The notes: a model not told the origin generated them from the letters alone. Shown: positions 1 to 8,865, numbered from the stretch's first letter. The stretch: DNA of 36,012 bases from Chitinispirillaceae bacterium (GCA_016930275.1 JAFGHA010000301.1:1-36012), one strand, 5' to 3'. A program made the numbers and translations.

Positions 1-169
1 CCGACATTTTAAACTCCCCGGTTTGAACCCATTTTCTGCAGGCTTCGATCGCTTTTTGGGGTCGGTTGTCGGATGGATATGCTTTTTCGAAAAACAGGAG
101 AACCCGTTCAGCACAATCAGCGGCCCAGGCAGCCAGTAATTTCTGATCTTCGATACTGTATTTTTTCAT
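1..169 (-). CDS. Imm5-like putative immunity domain protein (3' end outside window)
   Basis: The reverse strand reads from an ATG at 169 with no stop to the window edge, giving 56 residues that begin MKKYSIEDQKLLAAWAADC and continue with a segment containing YPSDNRPQKAIEA. This start resembles the small helical Imm5-like proteins, named as putative immunity proteins and also common as stand-alone genes outside toxin loci. That assignment is from memory of the family pattern. No toxin gene is visible beside it. The metal-transporter-like gene upstream on the same strand ends 55 bases away, so co-transcription is possible. The rest of the protein is missing, so function cannot be judged. Confidence 0.6.
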   Translation of the reverse strand, partial: MKKYSIEDQKLLAAWAADCAERVLLFFEKAYPSDNRPQKAIEACRKWVQTGEFKMS

Positions 170-224
170 GAATGCTCTCAAATGCAGAGAAAATACCGTT
201 GTCGGGTATTCTATCCCAGCGGAT

Positions 225-848
225 CTATTTACAACAGCTGCAACTTTTGCCACGTGCTTTTTCAAACGCTTCTCTGCCTTCATTAAAGGCGTACCAGGCG
301 ATCCCCAATGCACCTATGGAATCAATAAAACCAATTTTAAATACCTCATAAAGAAGACTCGAAATCAGTAAAATAATGGAAAGATAAACACAGGTTTTCG
401 TACAGTTCGCATCGGCAATGATTGAATTTGAGTTCAGCTTTTTCCCGATATTCATTTTAAATTTCAGTAGAAAGATCATTGTGAAAATCGAAATGAGTGA
501 AATGATAATTCCCCGAAAGGTAGTTGACGGGTGTGATTTATTAATGATACTCATAACTGAAGTGACGATAAGTCCTGCCGTCAGAATGTAGAAAGATATT
601 CCCGTAATCCTCAACGCGATTCTTTCAAACAGATCTCTGGTGTCTTTGTTCTTCCTTACACTGATAATCATATGTAAAACACCGATGCCGGAGATCACTT
701 CGACAAAGGAATCAAGTCCGAAGCCAAATAGTGAAAGTGTCTCATCTGAATAACCGAAAATAACGGAAACAACACCTTCAACAATGTTGTAAAGAATGGT
801 GATGATTGCAGCCCATGAAGCTGCATGCCATAATTTCGTATTGTCCAT
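225..848 (-). CDS. CDF-type cation efflux membrane protein, short form with Cys tail
   Basis: This 207-residue protein has about six hydrophobic segments and matches the membrane domain of cation diffusion facilitators. The second-helix motif GFGLDSFVEVISG carries the metal-site Asp, and the later helix has IIADANCTKTCVYLS, where the family usually has Asp/His ligands. The cytoplasmic C-terminal ferredoxin-like domain of typical CDF proteins (about 300 residues) is absent. The protein instead stops soon after the last helix with CSCCK. Cysteines at the usual ligand helix and at the tail suggest a thiophilic metal, which is inference. It may be co-transcribed with the Imm5-like gene downstream. 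Confidence 0.7.
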   Translation of the reverse strand: MDNTKLWHAASWAAIITILYNIVEGVVSVIFGYSDETLSLFGFGLDSFVEVISGIGVLHMIISVRKNKDTRDLFERIALRITGISFYILTAGLIVTSVMSIINKSHPSTTFRGIIISLISIFTMIFLLKFKMNIGKKLNSNSIIADANCTKTCVYLSIILLISSLLYEVFKIGFIDSIGALGIAWYAFNEGREAFEKARGKSCSCCK

Positions 849-1083
849 ACGGTTTTTTGTATATACCTGTCTGAAAATTTGATCAGTTAAATTTCATTAC
901 TTTTTTGTAATCCGAACAACTATTCCAATGTGAAATACTGCCACAGAGAAGCAGGCCCTTACGGGTCTCTAAGGAAAAAATGAACACCCCAGATGCGATA
1001 TGTTTGTAGTAGATGAGAGAAGAGATGGTTGGAGGTCCGTCGTAACCGACATATTTGTCTCTCTCTCTATGGGTGTGGTCCCT

Positions 1084-1105
1084 CCCCCGGCGTTACAGCC
1101 GGGGG
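1084..1105 (-). terminator. GC-rich hairpin downstream of flavodiiron gene
   Basis: A perfect 8-bp stem (CCCCCGGC / GCCGGGGG) with loop GTTACA lies 13 bases past the stop of the minus-strand flavodiiron gene. No T-run follows on either strand, so it may be a rho-independent-like stop, an mRNA stabilising hairpin, or a degenerate copy of the GC-rich palindromes seen elsewhere in the window. Confidence 0.35.
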
Positions 1106-1117
1106 GGGGGAAGTCCG

Positions 1118-2311
1118 TTATTTCAGTGACTGCGCGAACCGTTTTCCTAGATTATAACCGCTTTCAAAAATGTCATCGGTCCCCTTACCGGGGAATTCGA
1201 GACCTTCGGTAACTTCCCAGTTGAGATCCTCGGCGATCTTCTGCACTTTCTTGAAGGCGCCTTTGCTCCAGCCGTAGCTGCCGAAATAGATCGCCTTTTT
1301 GTGCTTGACATTTTTAAGCACCGCTTTCTCGAGTACCTGCTGCATGTAGGGAAACAGCGATACTTCGTAGGTCGGGGCACCGATTACTACGCCGTTGTTC
1401 TTCCAGAGCGAGGGGAGAATGTAACTGACGTGTACCCGGGCGACGTCGAATATTTCAGGATGAATGCCGCCGTCGGAGATACCCTGGGCGACCGCATTCA
1501 TTACCGCTTCGGTGTTCCCGTACATGGAACCGTACAGCAGGGTGATGCCTTTTTCGCCGCCACTGGTGCTGTAGCCGGCCCATGTTTTATACAGATCAAC
1601 GATTCGTGCGGGATTCTTTCTCCAGACGAGCCCGTGTGAGGGCGCAATGATTTTCAGGGCGACGCCGTCGAGTTTTTTGATGGCGTTGAGTACCGGTGTG
1701 GAAAATTTCGCGACGATATTGGAATAATAGCGCAGCGATTCTTTTTCGTAAAAGGAAAGATCGGTGCATTCGTCATCGAAAATCGTACCCTGGAACGCGC
1801 CGTAGCCGCCGAATGCGTCGCACGAGAAGAGCACTCCGGTCGTGGTGTCGAAGGTTACCATGGTTTCCGGCCAGTGCACGAAGGGGACATGAACGAACTG
1901 CAGTTCGTGACTGCCGATCGAAAGGGTTTCTCCATCCTTGACTTCTCTGACATCTTCGGAGATACCGTAGTAGTCCTGCAGCATCTTCACCGCCTTGGGG
2001 GAACAGAGTATCTCGACGTTCCTGGCGATCTTACGTAGCGTTTTAATCACCCCGGTATGATCCGGTTCCATGTGGTTCACGATCACATAGTCGAGTTTAT
2101 CAATGTCGACAATCCGGGATATCTGGTTGAAGAAATCGTCGGTTTTAATCCCCTTGGCAAGATCGATGAGGACGTTTTTTTCATCTTTGATGATATAGGA
2201 ATTGTAGGAAACGCCGATTCCCTCGATCGGCCACAATCCTTCGAAAAGATCGGTGGTGCGGTCGTTCACGCCAACCCAGTAGGTATTCTTTTCAATCGCG
2301 ACTTCGGACAT
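1118..2311 (-). CDS. fprA: Flavodiiron protein (A-type flavoprotein)
   Basis: This family reduces oxygen to water, or nitric oxide to nitrous oxide, in the cytoplasm of anaerobes, with electrons usually from rubredoxin. The 397 residues have the expected two domains. The first is a metallo-beta-lactamase-fold diiron domain with ligands H80-x-E82-x-D84-H85, H146, D165 and H226. The second is a flavodoxin domain from about residue 254, with FMN-binding motif GSMYGNTEA at 261-269. Length matches the family (about 400). A clear AAGGAG ribosome site precedes the ATG. No rubredoxin gene is adjacent. It is divergent from a peroxiredoxin gene, which fits oxidative-stress defence. Oxygen versus NO preference cannot be read from sequence. 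Confidence 0.95.
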   Translation of the reverse strand: MSEVAIEKNTYWVGVNDRTTDLFEGLWPIEGIGVSYNSYIIKDEKNVLIDLAKGIKTDDFFNQISRIVDIDKLDYVIVNHMEPDHTGVIKTLRKIARNVEILCSPKAVKMLQDYYGISEDVREVKDGETLSIGSHELQFVHVPFVHWPETMVTFDTTTGVLFSCDAFGGYGAFQGTIFDDECTDLSFYEKESLRYYSNIVAKFSTPVLNAIKKLDGVALKIIAPSHGLVWRKNPARIVDLYKTWAGYSTSGGEKGITLLYGSMYGNTEAVMNAVAQGISDGGIHPEIFDVARVHVSYILPSLWKNNGVVIGAPTYEVSLFPYMQQVLEKAVLKNVKHKKAIYFGSYGWSKGAFKKVQKIAEDLNWEVTEGLEFPGKGTDDIFESGYNLGKRFAQSLK

Positions 2312-2589
2312 GAATGCTCCTTTTTTATGGATAGTGATTGCAGTACGTTCAACAGACGATTACGAATTTAACTCCCAAAATAGGTGATACAAAATGAATC
2401 TTCAAGTTCTATCAGGAGTTTCCCGACCGATACATAAGTGTCTATAAATCATGCGATACAATGTTGAAAACGCCGCTACCGGCGCGTCGAAGTACAGATC
2501 CGGCAGGCATGGTCTTTGCTCTAAACGGATATTTTTGTTGTCAACACGGTTCGGAATTACCATCAATTCAACAGAAAAGGAGTCGCAGA
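2312..2589. promoter_or_regulatory. Divergent intergenic region between flavodiiron and peroxiredoxin genes
   Basis: This 278-bp region must hold the promoters for both divergent genes. AAGGAG sites lie in front of each start. A TATAAA-like element is at 2443-2448 on the plus strand, but I could not match a convincing -35 to it. I saw no PerR-, Fur- or OxyR-like palindrome. Confidence 0.4.
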
Positions 2590-3177
2590 ATGTCGGTACT
2601 CGTTGGAAAAACCGCCCCGGATTTCGTCGCGAAAGCGGTGAAAGGATCTGAAATCATAGATAGCTTCCGCTTATCTGATTATAAGGGCAAATACATCGTA
2701 CTGTTTTTCTACCCGCTCGATTTCACGTTCGTATGTCCCACCGAGCTGCATGCGTTCAGTGACCGGTTCAAGGATTTCAAGACGAGAAATGTTGAACTGG
2801 TCGCAGTGAGTGTTGATTCCCATTACAGTCATTTCGCATGGCTCAGCACTCCGAAAGCGAAAGGAGGTATCGAAGGAGTTATCTATCCGATCGTATCGGA
2901 TATCAATAAGGAGATCTCCGCCGCGTATGATGTTCTTGTCGATGGTGAGGGGATCGCGTACCGGGGGTTGTTTCTGATCGATACCGCGTTTACCGTTCGG
3001 CATCAGGTGGTCAACGATCTCCCGCTCGGACGTAGTGTCGACGAGACATTACGGATGGTCGATGCGCTGCAGTTCGTTACCGAAAACGGTGAAGTGTGTC
3101 CGGCGAACTGGCGGAAAGGGGAGAAATCGATGGTTCCCGATAACGAGGGACTGCACCGGTATTTCGAAAGCCAATAA
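2590..3177 (+). CDS. Typical 2-Cys peroxiredoxin (AhpC/Prx1 type)
   Basis: It reduces hydrogen peroxide and organic peroxides through a peroxidatic cysteine. The 195 residues show peroxidatic Cys49 in FTFVCPTE and resolving Cys170 in GEVCPANW, the typical 2-Cys layout. The frame is open further upstream to 2461, but the ATG at 2590 is chosen because AAGGAG stands 7 bases ahead and the product then begins MSVLVGKTAPDF, the normal peroxiredoxin N-terminus. No AhpF or dedicated reductase lies nearby, so the electron donor is probably thioredoxin. It faces the divergent flavodiiron gene and converges on queH. Confidence 0.95.
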   Translation: MSVLVGKTAPDFVAKAVKGSEIIDSFRLSDYKGKYIVLFFYPLDFTFVCPTELHAFSDRFKDFKTRNVELVAVSVDSHYSHFAWLSTPKAKGGIEGVIYPIVSDINKEISAAYDVLVDGEGIAYRGLFLIDTAFTVRHQVVNDLPLGRSVDETLRMVDALQFVTENGEVCPANWRKGEKSMVPDNEGLHRYFESQ

Positions 3178-3191
3178 TACCCCATCGTTGG

Positions 3192-3221
3192 AGGGGCAGC
3201 CGGTAAGCTACCCCTGATTTT
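3192..3221 (+). terminator. Possible terminator after peroxiredoxin gene
   Basis: AGGGG-C-AGC pairs with GCT-A-CCCCT around the loop CGGTAA, with one internal mismatch, and is followed by GATTTT. It starts 14 bases after the peroxiredoxin stop and overlaps the 3' end of the convergent queH gene. The T-run is short. Confidence 0.4.
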
Positions 3222-3810
3222 CCAGAACGGAACGCTGTTTTATACGGGCATTCCGTTCGGCTCTGCTCAGGCGACACCCGCAGTAATCCTGCCGGTAAAG
3301 TCCCAGTTCCCTACTCAACACGATGCTGTTGCGGAAGCCGTCTTTCTTCTTGAAATCGAATTCCCTGTAGACAACACTATTTGCCGCGGCGGCGGCATTG
3401 CCCGCAGTGTGGAGCATGCCGATCCGTTTATGCGGCGAGATGCTCATGACGGTGGTGAAGGCGGGAAGGTTGTGCTCGGCACAGAACCGGGCGGTGCGCT
3501 CCAGACGCAGATCAAAACAGCGGCGGCACCGTTCACCGCCTTCGGGAGTGCCGGCAGCCGGAGCGATCGCCTCTTCCCATGAACCGGGATCGTAGCGGTC
3601 TTCGTAAAAGGGGACGCTGTAGTGAGCTGCAACGTTGCGTGCCTCGTTGCAACGGAGCCGGTACTCGGTCTCGGGAGCGATGTTGGGGTTGCAGAAAAAG
3701 CAGTGAAGATCAAACTGTTCATTGAGCGTGTGCACCACCCATGCCTCGTCGGGCGCGCAGCAGATGTGCAGCACCAGCGGTTCTTTTTCACAGGCGGGAT
3801 TATCCGGCAT
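3208..3810 (-). CDS. queH: Epoxyqueuosine reductase QueH
   Basis: QueH carries out the last step of queuosine tRNA modification, reducing epoxyqueuosine to queuosine, and is unrelated to the cobalamin enzyme QueG. The 200-residue protein shows the family's conserved cysteines: C17-C18 in LHICCAPDE, C95 and C98 in GGERCRRCFDLR, and C177/C179 in DYCGCRLS. The paired N-terminal and central cysteines are expected to bind an iron-sulfur cluster. The ATG at 3810 is chosen because AAAAAGG precedes it. A longer reading to 3942 only adds shadow sequence. The start overlaps the end of the TPR gene by 11 bases, implying translational coupling. QueF, an earlier enzyme of the same pathway, is encoded at 27010. 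Confidence 0.93.
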   Translation of the reverse strand: MPDNPACEKEPLVLHICCAPDEAWVVHTLNEQFDLHCFFCNPNIAPETEYRLRCNEARNVAAHYSVPFYEDRYDPGSWEEAIAPAAGTPEGGERCRRCFDLRLERTARFCAEHNLPAFTTVMSISPHKRIGMLHTAGNAAAAANSVVYREFDFKKKDGFRNSIVLSRELGLYRQDYCGCRLSRAERNARIKQRSVLENQG

Positions 3811-5353
3811 CGGGCAGTACCTTTTTTCGTGAGTGGATATACTGTCTGATAAATATAAACGATAGAAAGGCCGCATACCCTGAAACGGTTGCGATGAGCG
3901 CCTTTGTCCCGAAAAGCAGCATTCCCGGGAACAGGGATACAACGGCGAGAACGGTGATCAGAACAATCAGGAAACGACGCATATAATGTCTGAACAGATA
4001 TTGCCTGAATTCTTTCGGCCGCTGTCCCTGAAACCGCAGAAAACGGAATCCCTCCTGCGCCCACTTTTCCTTGAACCGCCGGTGACGGGCAAATTCGTTG
4101 AGGGTATCGTTCCAGCCCGTCGAATAGACATAACGGAAGAGAAACGGAATCGCGTATGAGGTATGTCCCTGTTCGAGCAGGATATCGACCATCGGCGGTA
4201 TGAGCTCCGTTTCCGAAGGCATGCTTTTATATGCCTTGTTGAGGTAGTGAAACGCCTTGAGTATATCACCGCTCTCCCGGTAGTAATCGGTAAGGAACCA
4301 GTAGTCTTCCACACAGAAAGGGTATTCGAGTTTTATGACCTGATGCACCACTTTTTCCATCCCGGCAAAGTCTCCGCTGGAACGGAGGTGGTGGTAGTAA
4401 TCCCTGAGAATCTCGCTGTTGTCGGGCTCGATACCGATGGCTGTTTCGAAGGCCGCTTTTCCCTTTTCCCATTCACTCATTTCCGTCCAGGCGATTCCCT
4501 TGATTCTGAACGCCTCGGCGTCGAACGGCGAAATATCGTGCGCACGGTCGGCACAGGCGACAGCCTCGGCGGGATTGTTGTTGTTCAGGTGAACATAGGA
4601 GAGGTCGACGTAGCCTATAGGGGAGTTGGGGTAGAGCCGGATCGATTCTTTGGCGAGCGATGCCGCCTGTTCCATGTCGTTCGCCTGCGTATGGCAGAAT
4701 ATCAGACGGGAGAGAATGCGGATGTTCCGGGGGGATTCACGAAGCGCATCCTGGTAAAGCTGTATCGCTTTCTTTTCCAGTTCCAGAAACAGATAGAGAT
4801 CCGCGAGCATATCCCGCACTTCGTCGAACTGCTTGTTGAGTTCAAGCGCGATCTTGAAGCACCGTTCCGCATCGTCGTAGTTGCCGCTCCGCTGGTAGGC
4901 GATACCGCCGTTGCGGAACATTTCCGGATTGTCGGCTCCTTTACGTTGCAACTGCTCAAAACAGCCGATCGCCGCTGAAAGGTCGTTGATCTCGGTATAA
5001 TACCAGATGAGGGCGGTGAGTACCATCTCGTTGTCGGGGTGCTGCCTGACGGCGAGCAGCAGGTATTTTCCACCCCGTTTCACCTGGTGCTTGAGCGAGT
5101 AGGCGTAAAAAAGCCCGAGAAGGCAGTCGACGCTGTTCTTTTCAATCGCGAGTCCCCGCCGGAGCCAGTCGATTGCGGTATCGGGCTGATTGCGGTCGGT
5201 GTAGAGTCTGCCGTAGAGTACGTACAGTTCCCAGACGTCTTCGTAGAGCGGAAAGTACCGGTTGAGCAGATCGAGCGCCTCATCGTGGAGCCCGAATTCG
5301 ATCAGGTCCTCCGTTTTATCGATGAGGTCACCCGCATCGAGCCATTCATCCAT
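3800..5353 (-). CDS. TPR-repeat protein with C-terminal membrane anchor
   Basis: This 517-residue protein starts at the ATG at 5353, overlapping the end of rseC by 8 bases. Most of it (about residues 15-400) is helical with repeated TPR signatures, for example NGGIAYQRSGNYDDAERCFK and the following helix pair. Near the C-terminus two hydrophobic segments occur (around LIVLITVLAVVSLFPGMLLF and ALIATVSGYAAFLSFIFI), then a basic tail. It is therefore probably an inner-membrane protein with a large soluble TPR scaffold for protein contacts. The specific role is unknown. An open frame runs 131 codons upstream of the chosen start, but that part only shadows rseC. Confidence 0.85.
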   Translation of the reverse strand: MDEWLDAGDLIDKTEDLIEFGLHDEALDLLNRYFPLYEDVWELYVLYGRLYTDRNQPDTAIDWLRRGLAIEKNSVDCLLGLFYAYSLKHQVKRGGKYLLLAVRQHPDNEMVLTALIWYYTEINDLSAAIGCFEQLQRKGADNPEMFRNGGIAYQRSGNYDDAERCFKIALELNKQFDEVRDMLADLYLFLELEKKAIQLYQDALRESPRNIRILSRLIFCHTQANDMEQAASLAKESIRLYPNSPIGYVDLSYVHLNNNNPAEAVACADRAHDISPFDAEAFRIKGIAWTEMSEWEKGKAAFETAIGIEPDNSEILRDYYHHLRSSGDFAGMEKVVHQVIKLEYPFCVEDYWFLTDYYRESGDILKAFHYLNKAYKSMPSETELIPPMVDILLEQGHTSYAIPFLFRYVYSTGWNDTLNEFARHRRFKEKWAQEGFRFLRFQGQRPKEFRQYLFRHYMRRFLIVLITVLAVVSLFPGMLLFGTKALIATVSGYAAFLSFIFIRQYIHSRKKVLPDAG

Positions 5354-5846
5354 TTGTTTCTGTCTTCCGGGAAGGTGCCGGCGGTTCCCCGGTGGGTTCC
5401 GCTGAAAGAAGTTCCGGAGGATAGTTCCGTCCGAAAAAACGGTCGACGATCCTGACAACCGCGAATCCGAGCAGAAGGGCGATTCCCGACGACAACAGCG
5501 CGATACCCGATTCCGCCCGGTCGGGACTTGCCGTTTGCCAAACCAGAAGAGTGGCGACGGCGAATCCGAGCGGCAGCCCGAATACGAGCAGCGCGCCGAC
5601 GGTCTCATGCAGTGCATGGTAACGGAATCGAATCTGTTGCCCCGTGTGGAGCTGGAGCGAATCGTCCAGCGGCAGGGTAAACGCTCTGATCCGTTTTTTC
5701 CCGCTGCAGGAACCGCATCCGCCGGTACAGGTGCGGCCGTTTTCACCGTTTTTACCGCAGTCCTCCACGGGGATCGCCGTTATACTGTTCGCGAGGACAC
5801 CGGTGACGATACCGGTAACTTCATGCCGCTGTACTAATCCGCTCAT
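5346..5846 (-). CDS. rseC: RseC/MucC family SoxR-reducing system protein
   Basis: RseC-family proteins are small inner-membrane proteins linked to envelope stress (sigma-E) and to the Rsx/Rnf-dependent reduction of SoxR. The 166 residues begin with the family motif GIVTGVLANSITAIPVE. A Cys cluster follows (C30, C40, C44, C47), then RFRYHALHETVGALLVFGLP and two membrane segments at about 82-103 and 113-134. AAGGA precedes the ATG. No rnf/rsx genes are visible in the window. It sits 25 bases after alr and overlaps the TPR gene, so the TPR protein may be a partner, which is inference. Confidence 0.88.
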   Translation of the reverse strand: MSGLVQRHEVTGIVTGVLANSITAIPVEDCGKNGENGRTCTGGCGSCSGKKRIRAFTLPLDDSLQLHTGQQIRFRYHALHETVGALLVFGLPLGFAVATLLVWQTASPDRAESGIALLSSGIALLLGFAVVRIVDRFFGRNYPPELLSAEPTGEPPAPSRKTETNG

Positions 5847-5871
5847 GGTGGTTTCCTTATCGCATTATCGG

Positions 5872-7017
5872 TCAGAAAGAGTGGTCTGAATGGTGTTCGA
5901 CGGTTACACCCTCCCGTATATAACTACGGGGGAGCGCTCTGCCGATATTGCATAAAACTTCATAGCCGATGGTATTTCCGAGAATCGCCACATCATCAGG
6001 AGTGATCACTTCGTTTTTCTGTCTGCCGATGATCACCGCCTCGTCGCCGGGAGTGCAGTCTGTATCATTCCCGATATCAGCCATGATGTAATCCATCGTG
6101 ACATTGCCGGCGATCCGGTATCGTTTCCCGCCGATCAGTACCGACCCGCGGTTGCTCAGGTACCGGGGAACGCCGTGTGCATAACCGACACCAATGGTGG
6201 CGATGGTAGTCTCGTGGTTGGTGACGTGGTTTCCGCCGTAACTTACCGGGGAGCCCGCCGGGACGGTTCGAAGGGAAACGACGGCTCCCTTGAGCGCAGG
6301 CACTGGCTCGAGGGTAATGCCGAAATCCTGGTTCGGATCGGGACGGCAGCCGTACAACGCTATTCCCGGCCGTGCGTGCGTAGCGCCATCGAGGGGATGT
6401 CTGAAAATGGTCGCACTGTTGGCGATATGAATGCAGGATGGTTCGATACCGCTGTTTTTAAGCAGGGTGATCGCTTCACGGAACCGTTCATACTGAGATT
6501 TGACGGTAGCGGTACCGGGGAGATCAGCCGAGGCCATGTGCGTGAACAGGCCTTCACAGCGGAGGCGGGAAGTGGCGGTGAGGGTGTCGACGAGGTCCGG
6601 AAGCTCCCCGGGTAACAGTCCCATGCGGTGCATGCCGGTATCGATGTTACAGTGGAAGCGTAGCTGTTTTCCGGATTCCTTCCAGAGGTGCAGATCGTCG
6701 GGGGTATTACAGGTAAAGACAACTCCCGCGGCGATTCCCTCGTCGATTTCCTCAGCCTCCGGTTTTCCCAGCACGAGCAGCGTACCGGTGATTCCCGCCC
6801 GGCGGAGGGTGAGCGCTTCTTCGGTGCGGGCGACGGCGAAACAGTCGACGCCGCCTTCGGTTGCAAGTGTTCGTGAAATGACCTTCGCACCGCAACCGTA
6901 GGCGCTGTCTTTGACGACCGCGATAATACCGGTGTCACGGGGCAGCCGCGAGCGGATCTGCCGCAGGTTGTGCAGCAGATGGTCCAGATTGATTTCAACC
7001 GAGGGCGCGTACGTCAT
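5872..7017 (-). CDS. alr: Alanine racemase
   Basis: A pyridoxal-phosphate enzyme that interconverts L- and D-alanine for peptidoglycan. The 381 residues fit the family. The PLP lysine is K36 in VVKDSAYGCGA (usual form KADAYGHG), RPGIALYG carries the phosphate-proximal arginine, and VGYAHGVPR holds the second catalytic tyrosine region. The ATG at 7017 gives a normal N-terminus (PSVEINLDHLLHNL). A longer reading to 7203 only overlaps hisI. It lies 22 bases downstream of hisI and 25 upstream of rseC in the same operon. Confidence 0.93.
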   Translation of the reverse strand: MTYAPSVEINLDHLLHNLRQIRSRLPRDTGIIAVVKDSAYGCGAKVISRTLATEGGVDCFAVARTEEALTLRRAGITGTLLVLGKPEAEEIDEGIAAGVVFTCNTPDDLHLWKESGKQLRFHCNIDTGMHRMGLLPGELPDLVDTLTATSRLRCEGLFTHMASADLPGTATVKSQYERFREAITLLKNSGIEPSCIHIANSATIFRHPLDGATHARPGIALYGCRPDPNQDFGITLEPVPALKGAVVSLRTVPAGSPVSYGGNHVTNHETTIATIGVGYAHGVPRYLSNRGSVLIGGKRYRIAGNVTMDYIMADIGNDTDCTPGDEAVIIGRQKNEVITPDDVAILGNTIGYEVLCNIGRALPRSYIREGVTVEHHSDHSF

Positions 7018-7039
7018 CGCAGCGGTTTCTTCCGACCTG

Positions 7040-7399
7040 TTACTCTTCGATTTTTTCGGCACAGATATTCCACATGCCGTCTTCGTACTTCCTGAAGAAG
7101 CAGCTGTAATAATTCTCGTGGCAGGCGGCACCGCTCTGTTCGACTTTGAAGAGCAGCGCATCGCCGTCGCAGTCGATGAACGCCTCACGGACGCGCTGTA
7201 CATGACCGGAGGTTTCGCCTTTCAGCCACCGTTTCTGTCGTGAACGGCTGTAATACACCATAACTTTCTTTTCGAGAGTCTCCCTGAGGGTATCACGGTT
7301 CATGTAGGCGAGCATGAGTACCTGGCCGCTGTCGGCATCCTGCGCGATAGCGGTCACCAGGCCTTTGTCGTCGAATTTGCATTTATCAATATCGATCAT
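7040..7399 (-). CDS. hisI: Phosphoribosyl-AMP cyclohydrolase
   Basis: It opens the purine ring of phosphoribosyl-AMP in histidine synthesis. The 119-residue protein is the stand-alone HisI form without a fused HisE domain. Signature segments are SRSRQKRWLKGETSGHVQ at 51-68, D76-C77-D78-x-D80 for metal binding, and C93/C100 in SGAACHENYYSC for zinc. It heads the operon with alr and rseC. No other his genes are nearby, an unusual placement. Confidence 0.95.
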   Translation of the reverse strand: MIDIDKCKFDDKGLVTAIAQDADSGQVLMLAYMNRDTLRETLEKKVMVYYSRSRQKRWLKGETSGHVQRVREAFIDCDGDALLFKVEQSGAACHENYYSCFFRKYEDGMWNICAEKIEE

Positions 7400-7551
7400 G
7401 GGACTGCTTTCTATTTTTTAAATAAAATTTCTACGTTACCGGGTTTCAGTTTCAAATTTTCAAGACTGTTTGCTGTCTCCGTTGATTGTACGCATGCAGT
7501 GAGCCACTTTTCACTTCTTACCTGCTGACTAACGACTAAAAATATTTCCCA

Positions 7552-8814
7552 CTAACTGCGTAGCTGTCCTGTTCCGTAAACGATCCATTTATAAGTGGTC
7601 AGATCGGCGATACCCATCGGTCCGCGGGAATGCAGCTTGTCGGTCGATATGCCGATTTCGCATCCCATACCGTACTCGCCGCCGTCGGAAAACCGCGTGC
7701 TGGCGTTGACCATCACCGACGACGAGTCGACCTGCTGCATGAAACGGGCCGCTTCGCGTTTGGAACCGGTTACGATGGCGTCGGTGTGGTGTGAACCATA
7801 CGTGTTGATATGCGCAATCGCCTCGTCCATATTCTGAACGGTACGGACTGCCAGCCTGAGGTCGAGGTACTCCGCTTTCCAGTCGTCAACGGTTGCCTTT
7901 CTGATCGCCGGTGCGAGCGCGCGTGTTTTTGGATCGCCGTACAGGATGACACCGTTGTCGAGCAGCGCTTTTATAATCGTTTTCTTTTTGGAAACCGACA
8001 GCTTCACGTCGAGCAGGAGCGTTTCCATGGCGTTGCAGACGCCCGGCCGCTGCACTTTCGCGTTGACCGCGATATCGGCGGCCATGGCGAGATCCGCCGA
8101 AGGAGCGATATACACATGACAGACACCCTTGTAATGCTTGATTACGGGAATCCGCGAGTTCTCGACCACCATTCTGATGAGTGCTTCGCCGCCCCGGGGA
8201 ATGATCAGGTCGACCTGTTCCTCTTTTTTCAGCAGCAGTTCGATCGCTTTACGGTCGGTGGTGGGAATGATCTGAACGGCATCGGCAGGAAGCTTCGCCG
8301 CGGTTACCGCTTTTTTGAACAGAGCGGCGAGTGCGGTGTTCGAGTGAAACGCCTCGCTCCCGCCGCGCAGAATGACGGCGTTCTGTGATTTCAGACAGAT
8401 CGCCGCCGCATCGACAGTGACGTTCGGACGTGACTCGTAAATGATACCGACCACTCCGATCGGTACCATGACTTTGCAGATCGAGAGCCCGTTAGGCCGC
8501 ACACGGTGTTCATATTCCGTTCCGACGGGTGAGGAAAGCGCGGCGACTTCCTTGAGCCCGCGGATCATGACGCCGATGGTTTTATCCGAAAGGGTAAGCC
8601 GGTCGATCATCGCTGAGGAGAGCCCCTTTTCCTTTGCCGCTGCAAGGTCACGACCATTGATCTTCTGCAGGTTCGCCTTTTCGGAAGCGAGCAGCTTCGC
8701 CATGGTCAGCAGGGCTTTGTTGACCTGTTTTTCGGTGACTCCCTGTAGCTGCAGCGACGCTTTTTTCGCCTGCTGTGCAATACGGTCGACGGTCATTTCA
8801 AGTTTGTTTTTCAC
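7552..8814 (-). CDS. proA: Glutamate-5-semialdehyde dehydrogenase (gamma-glutamyl phosphate reductase)
   Basis: It carries out the second step of proline synthesis, NADPH reduction of glutamyl-5-phosphate. Conserved segments include GVVGIIYESRPNVTVDAAA at 121-139, LIIPRGGEALI, and catalytic Cys260 in QRPGVCNAMETLL. I chose a GTG start at 8814 because GAAGGA stands ahead of it, giving 420 residues (family about 417). An ATG six codons downstream (8796) is the alternative. A long upstream open stretch to 9012 is not coding-like. It follows proB with a 157-base gap, so the two are probably co-transcribed. Confidence 0.95.
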   Translation of the reverse strand: MKNKLEMTVDRIAQQAKKASLQLQGVTEKQVNKALLTMAKLLASEKANLQKINGRDLAAAKEKGLSSAMIDRLTLSDKTIGVMIRGLKEVAALSSPVGTEYEHRVRPNGLSICKVMVPIGVVGIIYESRPNVTVDAAAICLKSQNAVILRGGSEAFHSNTALAALFKKAVTAAKLPADAVQIIPTTDRKAIELLLKKEEQVDLIIPRGGEALIRMVVENSRIPVIKHYKGVCHVYIAPSADLAMAADIAVNAKVQRPGVCNAMETLLLDVKLSVSKKKTIIKALLDNGVILYGDPKTRALAPAIRKATVDDWKAEYLDLRLAVRTVQNMDEAIAHINTYGSHHTDAIVTGSKREAARFMQQVDSSSVMVNASTRFSDGGEYGMGCEIGISTDKLHSRGPMGIADLTTYKWIVYGTGQLRS

Positions 8815-8865
8815 GTTTTTTCCTTCGGTGGAATTAATAAATAGGATTGCCGGTTTGAATACTGT

